From contig OX485807.1 in assembly GCA_950295325.1 (NCBI GenBank), forward strand, positions 27,313,666 through 27,377,665: DNA of 64,000 nt. Direction: 5' to 3'. Position 1 is the stretch's first letter, and every line of letters begins with the position of its first letter. The stretch is from Polytrichum commune. Its lineage: Eukaryota; Streptophyta; Polytrichopsida; Polytrichales; Polytrichaceae. The notes beneath the pieces are model-generated. The model was not told the DNA's origin, did not search any database, and saw only the letters and a program-made list of their open reading frames with translations. The position numbers were made by a program, and so were the translations under genes. Shown here piece by piece: positions 45,601 to 58,606 of the stretch.

Positions 45601-47828
45601 GTTTTCCAAGTCCAACCACTTACATGTTGTGATCTTTAATTTCAATTCTTCTTTATCAATTTGAGGTACATTCTATAGATTCTTTTAGATCGATTGGTCA
45701 TTTTTTGAAGTCTTGGATTTCAACCAGTTATTTTTCAAACTCAACTAGTGCATTTGTAACTAGCGGTCGATTCTCCCCGTTCATTGTTTGTGCATATCAT
45801 TGTCAAACTTGTGTTTAACATGACATGCATGTTAGCTTAGTTTCACGTGATTTGTTGATAACTCTTTGAACTTGAAATTATGAAATGCCATTCCATCCAC
45901 TTGACAAGAAAACTTCAAAGACTTTCATCTAAGATTGTTTTGGTAATTTTCAATTATATAAATATATAAAACACCTCGGACCTTTACAGGCTCATGCATT
46001 GAGCGTCATTTCATTGTGATTGCGATTGCTCAATAAGTGCCATAAGTACTTACTGTTTGTACAATACATGATGTTGGCATGAGTGAAAGTTGCTCTTCCT
46101 TCCCAAGAGGATTCTTGAACATGGTAGGGCCAACGGGCTCAAATTCACGTCGAACTGCCCGATGTTTATTTTATTTTATTTTATTTATGCTCTTCCTTCA
46201 AAATTGTCACGATGAGGATAACATCCTGAAAGGTGATGCCTTATGATGGAAAAACTATTCAAATGGAGATATACATACTTTTGCAATCACTCATCAAACT
46301 AAGAGTCATTTGAAAAAGAAAAAATCTCATTGAGGCTACTAAGCCCACTTTATACTTGAGACCGGATTGAGGACCGGCCTGATTCTAAGAATTTCAACCA
46401 ATAAGATTGCTCAGTTTCATCAAATCTGATCCAAGGGCTTTATACTAGGGTCAGCTTGAACAATTAAACATTCTATGTGGTGTTTTAGGTGGTAATAATT
46501 TGGCTCGAATCTTTTGGTCGGCTTGGAAAAATGGGGACGAGGTTTGTCTTGGCTCAAACTCTCGACGTGGGTTGGATTGGGCTGATCCGTTGGATAATGA
46601 ACATCCCTACTATCGATCCATCAAAGGTTAACATTTTATCACTAAATTTTCCCCTCAAAAAGACTGGGACCTAAAACCGGGTCTCGTCACTTTACATGCA
46701 ATAAGGTTGGGTTTGAAAATGGTTGATAAAATTGGACCAAAATAAGGGCTTAACCGTCGAGCGCTCATGCAACCCGAAATGAATCGCCACCTAATATTTT
46801 GATGGGTGTCGCGACCCACTAGGTGGCAATCTATGTGAGTGCTGCCCACTATCACATGGGTTCAAATAACATATGAAAACCTCATACTCCAAGCATGTAG
46901 GGTTTTATTCTTAGGTTGGCATTTGCTTGTTTTGGGAGGTGGTCCGATGAGGTATCCATATGTAGGAGCCAAAATTAGAAGCCAAATTTAGGAGCTAATA
47001 TCTTTCATGGCATATGCTAAATGCCCCCCTATGAACTTTCAAAGGGGCCATTTGACAACGTCAAAAGCTGCCCAAGGCCCAAAATTATATTTGCCCGTTG
47101 CTAATGTCATCACCATTACCCAATGGAATTTATTTCGTCCACAACATTGTGTCGTCCATGCACTGTAAGACGGAACGAGTGCCAACTTAATTGCTAAATA
47201 CTGCAAAGTTTGTCCTTCATATCATGTTTTTAATAACATTGTCATGCAAATCTTGTTCTTCATATCTATTTCCCCGCAAATTTTAGATATGGTCACTTCC
47301 CATTTTCGATCTCAGTGGACCTCAATGTCCTCTTTTTGTTGGTTTGCGTGCTTTTTGGAATGGTATTGTCTCTTCTTCTTCTTTGCTTTCTATGTGTTCT
47401 TTGATCGTCTTTGTTCTTTGCTCTTCGATTCATGTGAACATGTTCTCTGCACGCACACTTCAAATTTAAGATTTTGACACTTGGGTTGAACGGAACATGT
47501 TCTTCATGTTTGTAGGAGTTGTGGTAGAATAGGTGGTGGTTTAGGGATAGAAAAAGGAGAGGTAAAATGAAGTGGAAGAGATAAATTACTCATTTGACAT
47601 GGCTCATGCCCTTTGTGATGAGTTAAAGTGCTCAACCATTAAAGTTCCACACCATTGTTTTTAAACATGCCCTCTACATGTACATTTAAAAAACTAGAAT
47701 GATATAATTGTGCCTTTTTTTAATATATCTTTAAAACTCGGAGCCTCAACGCTTTTCAATGGTTGTTTTACCCTTACATTCTTCATTTGAGTTCATGTGG
47801 GGTAATATCATGAACTAGTATTTTATTA
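42661..47828. other. gene-free stretch
   Basis: About 5 kb with almost no open frame over 60 codons on either strand. It is AT-rich with scattered decayed repeats and a short G run near 44701. I recognise no gene, RNA or bounded element. Confidence 0.55.
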
Positions 47829-47852
47829 CTACACTAAATATGATATTTGGTT
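47829..47852. mobile_element. left end of a family B MITE split by LINE copy 2
   Basis: CTACACTAAATATGATATTT matches the terminal sequence of the family B element at 17422. The rest of the element resumes at 62518, after the LINE. The last 15 bases are the duplicated target. Confidence 0.7.
47838..47852. repeat. target-site duplication of LINE copy 2, left copy
   Basis: ATATGATATTTGGTT, identical to 62518-62532. A length of 15 bp is typical of LINE target-primed integration. Confidence 0.85.
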
Positions 47853-49828
47853 GAGAGGTAAAATGTTTTACGGTAGTGTATGCGGAGTGTGGGGAGAGAG
47901 ACGATGAGAGCGGAGCTCTGAGCCTACGGAGGTGGAACAGAGGAGCTTTGACGATGTGAGTACTGAGCAAGTTGTAGCAGACGCGAAGGGTGATTCCGGT
48001 CCGTCTATGTCACAACAGATTGCTTGCCTCACACGGTCCCATGCTTGCAAAGTTTGGTAGGAAGTGCGGCGTAGTAACTGGAGCGAGCTTGCAAAGTCCG
48101 CAAGTTTGTGGATCTGGCTTACCTTGGTGCCCAGTAAGGAGATCGGGAGATCTACTGCAAAGGGGAGGATAAGGGAGTGCTGCACAAGGGGGCTCCAGTG
48201 ACGCATCCATGGATCGACAGCGCCGCCCAGCGTACTTGGTGATCTGGAGTGGGAGTCACCGAAGCCCTCCCCAGCGACCTATGGCGAATTGAGGAGATCT
48301 TACGCCGAACACCGAAGCACTGGACGCGCCGGTCGGCTCGGAAACACGGCATACCGCGGTGTTCTGGAAGGCTGACCGAGACAAAGATCCGCTCTGGAGA
48401 ACCCCCAAGCGCATCACCAAAGCCTACCCTTGAGCAACGAACTCAGGACGCCCCTAGATCGGAGAAATTCTAGGCCTGTGGAACTCGCTCAAACGAGGCA
48501 CTCACAGCAGGATTTTTTGTGGGTACAACCAACTTTGATTCGTGCTTTGTATCCATGCTTGCTTAAGTGATGTATTGTCTATTAAAGTAGACGTAGTCGC
48601 ATAAGTAACCACAGATCCGCACCAAAGAGTCACACAGGAACTCAAAAATCCAAGAAGGGAGGTTGCTCGTCGGAAGAGAGACTACCTGTCGCCGACTAGT
48701 GGGAATCGAGAGAGCCAAGGATCGGCAACCCGGATGTTGGTCGACCCAACGTACCTCCATTCCCCCACATTGTAACAAGGTTCGTCTGCCCCACAAAGGC
48801 AGATTCGGGTGACTTGTGTGGGCGCCGCAGTTCAACAGCTTCAACTGGACAGCATCGCCGGATGGAGTGTAGGTCCTGCAGCTAGATCTCCACCAACGCC
48901 CCTCCCCAGACTTCTGCGGAGTACTTCGTGGACCGAGATCAACGAGGAACTACGTCCACCGGCCAGCTCGAAGGATCTCACCCTGCGATTGCCAAGGCGA
49001 CTTCACCGAAGCCTCGTCCCCAGCAGTCAAAGGGAAGATAGGTGAGCGGCATCGAAGCAAGGTGAAACTTCGGAGATCCGCAAAGCTTCAAAGCCGACAA
49101 GCTGCCCTGCACCGCCCTACGAATCACATCAAACTCTTGACCGACAAACCTGCGCACCGAACTCAAGGTATCAACCCCCACAGGAGCACCTAGGCCCGTA
49201 AAAGCTCGCTCAAAATCGACACACCCACAAATTTATTTGAGGGTACAGTCAATTTGATTTGTGCTTTGTTCTTCTATCTGCTTGTGTTGCACCTGCCTGT
49301 TCAACAGACGTAGCCACAGAGGCAGATACAGTTCTGCACCGAGGCACTTTACAGGGATCCACACCTCCGAGAGCTTCACCGAACGGAGGCTCCAACCGTA
49401 TTTCGCTGCTCCGACACACCGACCTTGCACTGCCGCTGCCCTTTAGTAATCTATGTTGTTCTAGGATTAGGCACAGTCGCCTAGGGTGGGTCTGTACCGA
49501 TTGTAAGTAATCTAGGAAGAGGCAGGTTGCTAGGTAGTATTAGTAGTGCTTGATAGTAAGGCTGCTTAACTAGAACAAACCTTAGTCCCGAATCTGAGAA
49601 GGAGCTGGGGGACTTGTCTTGATGGTGAGCAAAGACGCCGGTTTGGAAAGGGGAGGCAACACACTGTCACACACAACGAGCCTACCAAGCCCACCACACC
49701 ACCGTAGTTACTAAGGGCAGAAGCTCCTCCAACTCCACACCGCCACCGAACACATGCAATTGACTCTCCGCACCAAAACACATTATAGAATAGAGGCCAC
49801 AACAACGACATCCGACCACAACATCACA
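47853..49828 (+). promoter_or_regulatory. LINE copy 2 5' UTR with two diverged monomers of about 720 bp
   Basis: GC-rich, without a coherent reading frame. A segment at 48472-48640 (AGGCCTGTGGAACTCGCTC, TTTGTGGGTACAACCAACTT, TTGTGCTTTGT-like) recurs at 49192-49350, an offset of 720 bp. This indicates tandem 5' UTR monomers, which often carry LINE promoters. The first bases (GAGAGGTAAAATGTTTTAC) resemble the unit of the 3' fold-back array. Confidence 0.55.
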
Positions 49829-50089
49829 GGTAAGCCTTCTCACTCATACCATCAATTTGTGCTCCACATTCTAAAAACCATTCTAACTATTTGCCTTCAA
49901 CATAATAAGTTAGTACAAAAGTCCACAAACCTCTTTATAACAATGCATATAATGTCTAAAAAATATAATCAAACACACATAAGCTTTAATCTCCTCCATA
50001 AAGCCCGATTGCACGCGCAAAAAGGAGGAGGAGATGTAAGCATTACCTTAAAAACTCACCAACACTTTAGCAAATACCATGTGCAACAG
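49829..50089 (+). other. putative intron immediately upstream of ORF1, LINE copy 2
   Basis: The donor CATCACAG|GTAAGC and the acceptor GTGCAACAG bracket 261 bases, and the ORF1 ATG at 50090 follows directly. Copy 1 has the same organisation with different intron sequence and length. Splicing is unproven. Confidence 0.45.
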
Positions 50090-51866
50090 ATGGCAAGCAA
50101 AGGCAAGGCCGTGCATGACGCCATCATGCGGAGCCCCACCGACATCCATATGGAAGACACGGATGACACAATGGTCTTAGAGGCTAACCCAACAAAGAGG
50201 ACACAAGAAGCAAAGAAGGGGAGCAGTTCAAGCAAACGGAAAAAGAACTCTGAAATTGCAACAGGACTAAAAGATATACCCAAGGAATTTTGGCTAGGGA
50301 TTGTAGCCATGGAGAAGCTTGCTATCGATGAAGGGGTGAGAGCCAAAGACTGCAAACCATCTATGAAAAAAGAAGACCTCATTGGAATGGGCATATCGGA
50401 ATTGGAAGCAGAGGAGATGAGTCAAACAAACAAGATTGCATTCCCACATGTAAGGCAACTCCTCTACCCACTAGAGAGGCCGGATGGTAAAGGTGGGCAG
50501 CATTACAACCTAACCCAATTACCTATTGAAACGGAGGTTGACCCAAGCACGGGACTCTCCTTGGACTATCATGTAGCTGTCTACTTTGACAAACCCGCAA
50601 CAGATTATGCACACAATGAGATACTTACCATGGTAACAGCAAGGCTATCTCATATGAAAATTGAATTGGGGATAGGACTAGCGGAACCCATATATATCCC
50701 ATGCAAGGAAAAGGAGAGAAACAACAAAATAAAATTTTGGACAGGGACCATTAAGATCCATCTTAAGCACCCCAAGGTAGATGGCATTGGAATGCTCAAG
50801 GGGCTACGCCCCTTCATCATGACACTTGACAAAACCCCCACCTTAGGCAAGGTTTGCAAATGCTATGATGCAATAGCTCGAAACACTCTCCTCTCTACAA
50901 AAATTGAAAATCCTAAACTCCACCTCATATCTGCAAGTGAACTCCATAGGGATGTGCTCATTGAAAGTTTCATGAGGTTATGACTATGAAATAGCTAGTG
51001 TACAGAAGGTCAAGGAAGCAACATGGGGTTGGCTCATATCAACCACACCTACCTAGGCAAACCGGATCATTCAGTACCTAGTCCCATACAAACAAGAACT
51101 TATGCATGTAATAACACCACAAGCAGCCAAAGCAGAGAGAAGGAGTTGCGGTGAAGGACTTACGGAGGAGGAAATCAAAAAGAAAAATGCCACAATGTTA
51201 TGTCTTTACGGTCTTCACAAAATGAAGAAGGTTGAAGATACAAAAGAATCCATAAAAGCAGTATTAGGAGGATTGAATGTGGCATCCTTTTATTTCCCGG
51301 GGCAAGTAGGAGATTTACACAAAGGAACGGCCAATGTGCAATGCCTTAACGCCATTGTCTATAGACAATGGGTAGGCAAGACAGTTGAAATTTTTGGGAA
51401 GCATGTAAACTTTGCCCCGCACCCAAAAAGTTTACAAGGCGCAATACCACCCACCAAGGAGGAGCAAGAGAAACTAGGTTTTTGTGACATATCCACGGCA
51501 ATAGCAGACACACTTGAAGCAACTAGGAATGCACCTCAGACCAAAGGAAAACACAACATGGTTACACACGAGGATTTAGACGCACTAGTGGAAACCGCTC
51601 TGGATAAAAGACACGGACAACTCAAAATTGAGCTCAAAACAGAGCTTACAACAGAGATACACAAAGAACTGGGAGAATTCAAAAAAGAGGTATCCTTGGA
51701 AGCAGACATTCGGGAAGGGAGAATCACAAGAAACCTAACCTCACATGTCAAACTCCGGCTAGCGGAAATTCGGAAACAACTGGCACTAACATCGCAAGCA
51801 GTCAACATGACAACAAAAGCATTGGACTCTATCCTAACCCCAGAACAACCACAACTGGAAAACTAG
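50090..51866 (+). pseudogene. LINE copy 2 ORF1
   Basis: Starts MASKGKAVHDA, then a Lys-rich stretch (about residues 30-55). The conserved N-terminal domain has GQHYNLTQLPIETEVD, LDYHVAVYFD, LSHMKIELGIGLAEP and WTGTIKIHLKHP. A frameshift near 50976 and a TAG at 51054-51056 break it. The frame then continues through ATMLCLYGLHKMKK, NVQCLNAIVYRQWVGK and FGKHVNFAPHPKSLQG (possible RRM-like domain), and a coiled coil (51590-51830) to a stop. The parallel with copy 1 supports one ORF1 protein of about 590 residues, probably an RNA-binding chaperone. Confidence 0.7.
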
Positions 51867-53998
51867 TTGGGAAAAACAACCACATAGCCAAAAAACAAAA
51901 AATGTGTATCCAAACACAAAAAACAAAAAACAAAATCATCATCAAAGGAAACATCCCAAAAGCATTAAGCAATGCTAACAATAAAAACACAAATAAACCA
52001 AATAAAACCAAAGCATTTATAAATGCTTACACTCAAACTAAGGAAGAAAAAAAAACTATTGAAAAAAACGAAGAAGAAAAAAAAGAAAAAAAAGAAAAAA
52101 AAGACAAAAACATCAAAAAATAATACACATAAAAATAATACCAACATTGGCCAACAAAAAATAATAATAAACATAATTATACAAACTTACCCAAAAATAT
52201 CCAAAATCAAACCAACACAAACACACACCAAAAAATTACTACCATATGAATACAAAACACCAAACATCAACAACCAAAATACAAACACAACTAAAACAAT
52301 AAGGTACTCAAAAAAAACAACAACAACAACACCAATCAATTTCTATCTATTTACCACACTAAAAAGAAGGAGGCCCACTGGCCACACCCTAAAACCAAAA
52401 AAACATAAACATAACAAAAATAGACCCAAACACCAACTAATAATATTACCCAAACAAAAAAGTAACGGAATTAAAACAAAAAACAAAAAATATCAATCTA
52501 AACTATATATATACCCAAAAATACTACGTAAAACAAAACAATGAAACACACAAACCAACATAACAAAACACTTTAAATACCGCCAAAAAACATCAATCCC
52601 CCTAAACTATTAACATGCACAATCCTAAAACGAGCTCGGGCCTACCGGCCTCGCCCAAACTACAAAAGTAACACACAATCAAACACATTCACAGATAACA
52701 CATCATAATACACACAAAACCAAAAAAACAAACCTTCCCAAAATAACAAAATCAACATTACATACAAAAAAACGCAAAATGGCAACTACGACACACCAAA
52801 ACACACACCCAAAAAATGTGGAAAATAAACAACAAATAAAATGGACTCGGCCTACCGGCCTCGCCCAAAACCAAACAAACAAATCAAAAATAGCAAATAC
52901 ACAAAATAAGAACTCAAATAAAGCAACACCTGTACAAACTTATAACAAGAAAATAATAAACCATCACCACATAACAAATATACTTAAAACACCTAACTTG
53001 ACCTCAACCAATAAAACAAAACAAACAAATAAACACAAAAGGACACACACCCCACCTAACTATAACAAACACCAAACAAAGCTACATAAAAACCAAAAAA
53101 ACATAAGAAAAACAAAATATAACACAAAATATAATCAAGAAATAACAACTCATAACACAACCACACAAACAACACACAAAATAACACAAAGAATCCTAAC
53201 AATAAAAACCCAAAAACCCCAAAAACCCCAAGGAACGGAAAAATACAAATACCCCCTTAAAACTCTATATAAAAAATCAAAACCTTACAAGACACAAGGT
53301 ACCAAACAACTAACCAATACACCTAGCATAAGCTACACTATCTTAATAAAACACACAAAAAAACAACAAAACACAAAAAATATACCAATGAAAATAACCT
53401 AAAACGGGCTCGGCCTACCGGCCTCGCCCAAAACCAAAAAAACAAAATAAGACAAGAAAGCCAACACAAAACCGCACATAACAAACAAACACAAAAAAAA
53501 ACCATCAAACACATAAACCACATAACCCACCTAGACCACCAATTAAATACCAAGAATAAAAAAACAATGGTATATAACCTATGAAGAACGCTCAATCACT
53601 CTCAATGTCCACACATCCTCCCTACACTTTCTAATACCACTTAGCAAAGACACCGAAACCAACCTGGGACCCATGCCCAAACTCCTCCAAACATACAAAA
53701 CGAAAAAAACACAACATATAAACCACAAAAGCCATCTAAAACGGACTTGGCCTACCGGCCTCGTCCAAAACCAAAAAAACAAAATAAGACAAAGAATTCT
53801 ACACAAAACCACACCTATTAAACAAACACAAAAAAAACCATTAAACACCCAAGACACATAACAAAACAAGCCCATAAAACAATAAACAATAATAAGAGAC
53901 AAAGACATAAAGAACGACCAAACCCCCTCATTATCCAAGCATTCTCCTTACACTTCTTAATATTACTTAGTGGAGACATTTAAACCAACCCGGGACCC
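51867..53998 (+). other. LINE copy 2 A+C-rich spacer with repeated GGCC hairpin motif
   Basis: Over 2 kb of A/C-rich, G-poor sequence. It translates to Lys, Asn and Thr strings that I do not regard as protein. The motif TCGGCCTACCGGCCTCGCCC, or a close variant, occurs near 52634, 52849, 53410 and 53751, each followed by AAA-rich sequence. In RNA it can fold as GGCC-UACC-GGCC. Confidence 0.7.
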
Positions 53999-56900
53999 AT
54001 GCCCAATATCCTCCAAATACACCCATCCACACATAAAAACAGATGCAAAATATACTTCATGGAATGCACCATCAAATTACAACCCGAATACCAACACTTA
54101 GCAAAACGATTTTCTCCTATAATAAATCTAACACACCCCAAACACCAAGACACAATTACTGCCTACCCATACCTATCAAGATACATTTATAGAAACCAAC
54201 ACCACCCACCCCCACGCATATTGTACGCACTTATTACCACAATTAGCCCAATAATAGAAACATGTAACCATATATTAATACAAACCCCAGAACCAGATTA
54301 GACAACAATAGTATTAGAACGTATGGCTTCACTCCAAAACCCACCGGAAAGACACATCATAATCATGCACCCATATACACAATTCCTCCAAACAAACCAA
54401 AACATTATTAACCCACCCACCACCATCCACAAAGAACTATATGATTTCATTAAATGTAATACACCACTAACCATACAAACAATGTCAGACAAATTTCCCT
54501 TTTTACCACTACAATTACTTATAGAAGCACTAAAATGCAATGAACCGCTCCACAAATACTCACACCCCCCACCACCACCCACCACACCCACCCTACACCC
54601 TCAAGAAAATCATACAACAAACTACAACACACACATAATCACATGGAACGCTTCATCATTAAACACAGCTCTACCAAACCTTCATCAACTTATATCCCAT
54701 ACACCAAACAAACCAACAATTATTACCATACAAGAAACTAAATTAACGGCAACCAAATCCACGAAATACATTCAAAATCTATTCTCACAATATAAACTAA
54801 TATTTAATAATACACACTCACTAACAAGATGCATACAACAAAGAAGGCCATATACACCTGCAAGAGGTGGACTCCTCACACTCATAAATAAAGAATATGC
54901 ATACCCAGGTAATATCACCAAAATACCTATCCCAGCTATAATATCACCATATCTACAAATAATAAAAATACATAACCAACCTCTACAACCCTGGTTAATA
55001 ATACACATGTATATGCCATCACACGAAGAAGACATAGGATCCATACTGCTAATTAAACAAAACATAACACAACAAACCATTGACCACCCAAACCATATAC
55101 ACATACTATGCGGAGACTTTAATAGGGACATAGCCCTAATTGGAAGACAAAACGACTACACCACAAGCAGAAGACACAGAATGACGCACATTCACAAACA
55201 ATCTACAACTTACATACATCCAAACAAACAGCCTATACTCTAGACAAGGAGGCCAAAACTACAACCAAACTAGCCTAATAAATGGATATTACATCAAAAC
55301 ACCCAATAACAACCTATACACATCAACCATAAACAATGACCACAACCTCAACTCAGACCACTCCCCAGTAACACTACACATCCCACGAAATACACTACTA
55401 GCCTGCTGTCTACCACCAACTATAGACAAACCCCCAAGGATCCTAAACCCCATCCCACATATAAACATCGAAAAATTCAAACCATAATTCTTTGAAGAAA
55501 ATGCACCATAGCTAAATGAACTCACGAACACCCTAATACAAGACCAACTAACAAATGAACAATGACAAACAACATGCACAAAATTTGACCATATCATACA
55601 AAAAATCTCCGACAAAATCCAAGATACATGCAGTGCACCACCTCTCCTAGACCTCACAAACCGTACATCACAACAAGGAGGTTTTCTACCAATAAAACTC
55701 CAAAAGAAATGGAAAAACTATCTTTCCACCTACCACCTAATTAGGAAAGCAATTTACCTGATAAAAAACACACCAAATTGGCAAACACACCCCATAATCG
55801 AAGAACTAAGGAACCATACCCAAACCCCCATCCCACCCCCCCAATCAAGAACCTAATCAACATGAATGGATAGCAACACTAGCCCAAATCGCCAAAACCG
55901 CACATATACATGCCTGAAAAATTGCCACAAAATACACCCAAGAATGCATTAAAAAAGCCATATCCAAATACAGACTACTATACGACAAAAGCCCCAATAA
56001 AATCAACAAAAGAGTCTTCACAAACCAAGAAACGCCCCCATTACACTGCATTACAGACGTAAACAACAACGTACTTACAAACCCCACAGACATAGCCAAT
56101 GAAATATACAACCAACAATCTATTAGCAATAGACCCACCGTACCAACAGGCTACCACCAACCAGAACACACACCAAAATGCACATGTGGTGTTAGACAAT
56201 ATCCATGGCACGACCTAGACGGATTTGTCATCGAAAAAGAGGAAACTCTAAAGCTCCACTACATGAATACTTTGACATAGCAACATACGATATGTGTTTA
56301 AAAAATCTAGCAAACAACAAAACACTCGGCCCCAACAAAATTCCCAACATAATCTTAAAAAACATGCCCGAAAGCTTCCACAATATATTTTTCTTATTAT
56401 TATCCCACTGTTACAGATGAAAACAAATACCAACTTCATGGAAAATAAGTCTAACAATATTACTATACAAAAATGGAGACCCATCAAAATTAACAAACCA
56501 CAGACCAATCGCACTTGCAAACACAATATATAAATTCTTTACGAGCTCCCTTACATCCATACTATCAGCATATGGAGAAAAATACCAAATCCTCCACGAC
56601 AGCCAAGAAGGATTCAGAGCAGAAAGAAGCACATCCAGACAACTCCAACTCCTCATAGCAGCACTAGAAGACGCAAGATTTACAAACCAAGACATCTATC
56701 TACTATATATTGATTTCAAAAATGCATTCGGATCTCTTGATCACGCACGACTATTAGCAGTAACTAAGGACTTAGGATATCCAGAAGATGCCGTGTCTTT
56801 GATAGGAAATATTTATTCAAATTCCAATACCATATTTATAGGAAAACACTTCGGAAAAACAAAACTCAAACCAATACAAAGAGGCACAATACAAGGTGAC

Positions 56901-57420
56901 ACACTCAGTCCATACCTCTTCCTAATATTCTTATAACCACTGCTACGTTGGCTACAACGAGGGAATAATGGGTACACATTCGGTACATCCAAACTAACAA
57001 TCAGCTCTGCAGCATACGCAGATGATCTAGTAGCCATCACAAGCAATCTTCAATCAATACAAACCCGATTACACAAACTAGACAAATACTGCGAATGGGC
57101 CGGAATGGACCTGGGAGTTTCAAAATGCGCTATCACGGGATGCCCAAACAAATCAAAAATAAAACCTGAAATATTCAAAACCAAAATCCAAGCCCAAAAC
57201 ATCCCCTACAAAAACCAACCACTATCCGTCCTACACCAAAACGAACCATACGTATATTTAGGCATACAATTAGTACCATCATTAAATTGGAAACTCCAAA
57301 CACACATCACCACAACCAAAATGATAAACCAATGCAAACTACTAACAAACTGCCCAACTACAATTAAACAAAAAATAAGTATGGTACGTAGACACTGTCA
57401 TCAGAGCCGGTATAGCATAT
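53999..57420 (+). pseudogene. LINE copy 2 ORF2, endonuclease and reverse transcriptase
   Basis: Starts MPNILQIHP, like copy 1. TAG at 54299-54301. The APE endonuclease (about 54640-55390) keeps IQETKL, RGGLLTL, MYMPS, CGDFNRD, SLINGYY and NSDHSPVTLHIP, with a frameshift near 55170. Several stops follow in the linker (55480-55920). RT: NNKTLGPNKIPN (56310), NHRPIALANTIYKF, SQEGFRAERSTSRQ, YIDFKNAFGSLDH, GTIQGDTLSPYLF and AAYADDL (57011). Polymerase motifs are recognisable, but stops (for example TGA after SHCYR near 56418 and TAA after LIFL near 56935) inactivate it. Confidence 0.8.
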
Positions 57421-58606
57421 AGCTTTTATGCAGTCCCATACTCAATGCCAGCTATCAAAAAATTAGACAAAAAAATTATAGGAATCCAAAAAGTAATATG
57501 TGGTCTACCTAAATAATAACCCACCTACCATACGACTTGTTTGGACTAGAAGCCTTCTCATTAAAAAATACCTACCTTAGATGTATTAGCGAACAACTCA
57601 AAAATGCACTTAATGATCCCGGCAGACTTGGCATAATCTACAAAGGACTTATACAACATATCCTTGCAAAATATGGAGGCGCAGAAGACATACAAAGAAT
57701 CAAATTCCATGACTGCACAAGATCACCTACAACACGAACACTATTTCTTATGAAAAAAGAAGGAGGAGCTTACCTCAAAAACATAGAAACAAATTTCCAG
57801 CTCCATGCAACTGAACTTGAAACATAATGGAAATCCCACAGTCGTACTACCACAACTAAACAAAGAACTATCTCTTAAACTACTATATAAACTCCTACAC
57901 TAAACATACAAAAAAAACACATTTCCCTTCCTAATGGCACACACTTAATGTCACCAACAGACTTTCAAACCTACTATAAAACCCCGACAAAACTAATAAA
58001 AAACTCACTACACATAGCAGAATAATTTTTCTGCCAACAAAGTTGTAACCAACACTGTCCAATCCAATGTAATAGACACCCACAAGCCCGCACACTCCAA
58101 GAAAAATACATATCAGATAATAGAGAATTACTACCCAGAATCTTGGACAACCCCTTACACCCGCCACCAACACAACAACCCCAACAACCAAACCCACCCC
58201 CCAACATAACAAATAACCCAATCAAATTCCCCATATACAACATACTAACCACAAATCAAACATAACGAAAGACAAATATAAAATAACAAAAAAATTTAAC
58301 ACATACCTATGCCAATGGTCACTCCAAAACAACGCAACATACTACAAGTGGATGCCACAAAAAAAACTATTCCCACCAAACCATCCCTCAGTAATCGAAC
58401 ACAACATAAACCTACTAAAAGAATATTATATAAGACAACAACACAACCACTACAACAAACTAATACATACCCATATAACCCCCATACAAACCAAAGACCC
58501 AAGATTCATACCACCACCTACAATAATACCACACACCCAAATATCAATAATATAATACAACCCAGAAAGAGACATTAATACAACGAAATAAACTATGCAA
58601 ACACAA
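57421..58606 (+). pseudogene. LINE copy 2 ORF2, RT thumb and connector
   Basis: Out-of-frame continuation of RT: FGLEAFSLKNTYLRCISEQL, DPGRLGIIYKGLIQ and RSPTTRTLFLMKKEGG match copy 1. Several frameshifts and stops. It ends with NPERDINTTK and a TAA, followed by ACT and an ATG. Copy 1 has TAA at the corresponding place. Confidence 0.75.

Noticed and set aside
52779-53402. 207-codon Lys/Asn/Thr-rich open frame, and neighbours at 52023 and 11187
   Set aside because: These come from A+C-rich spacer composition. The frames are not conserved between copies and the repeated GGCC motif crosses them.
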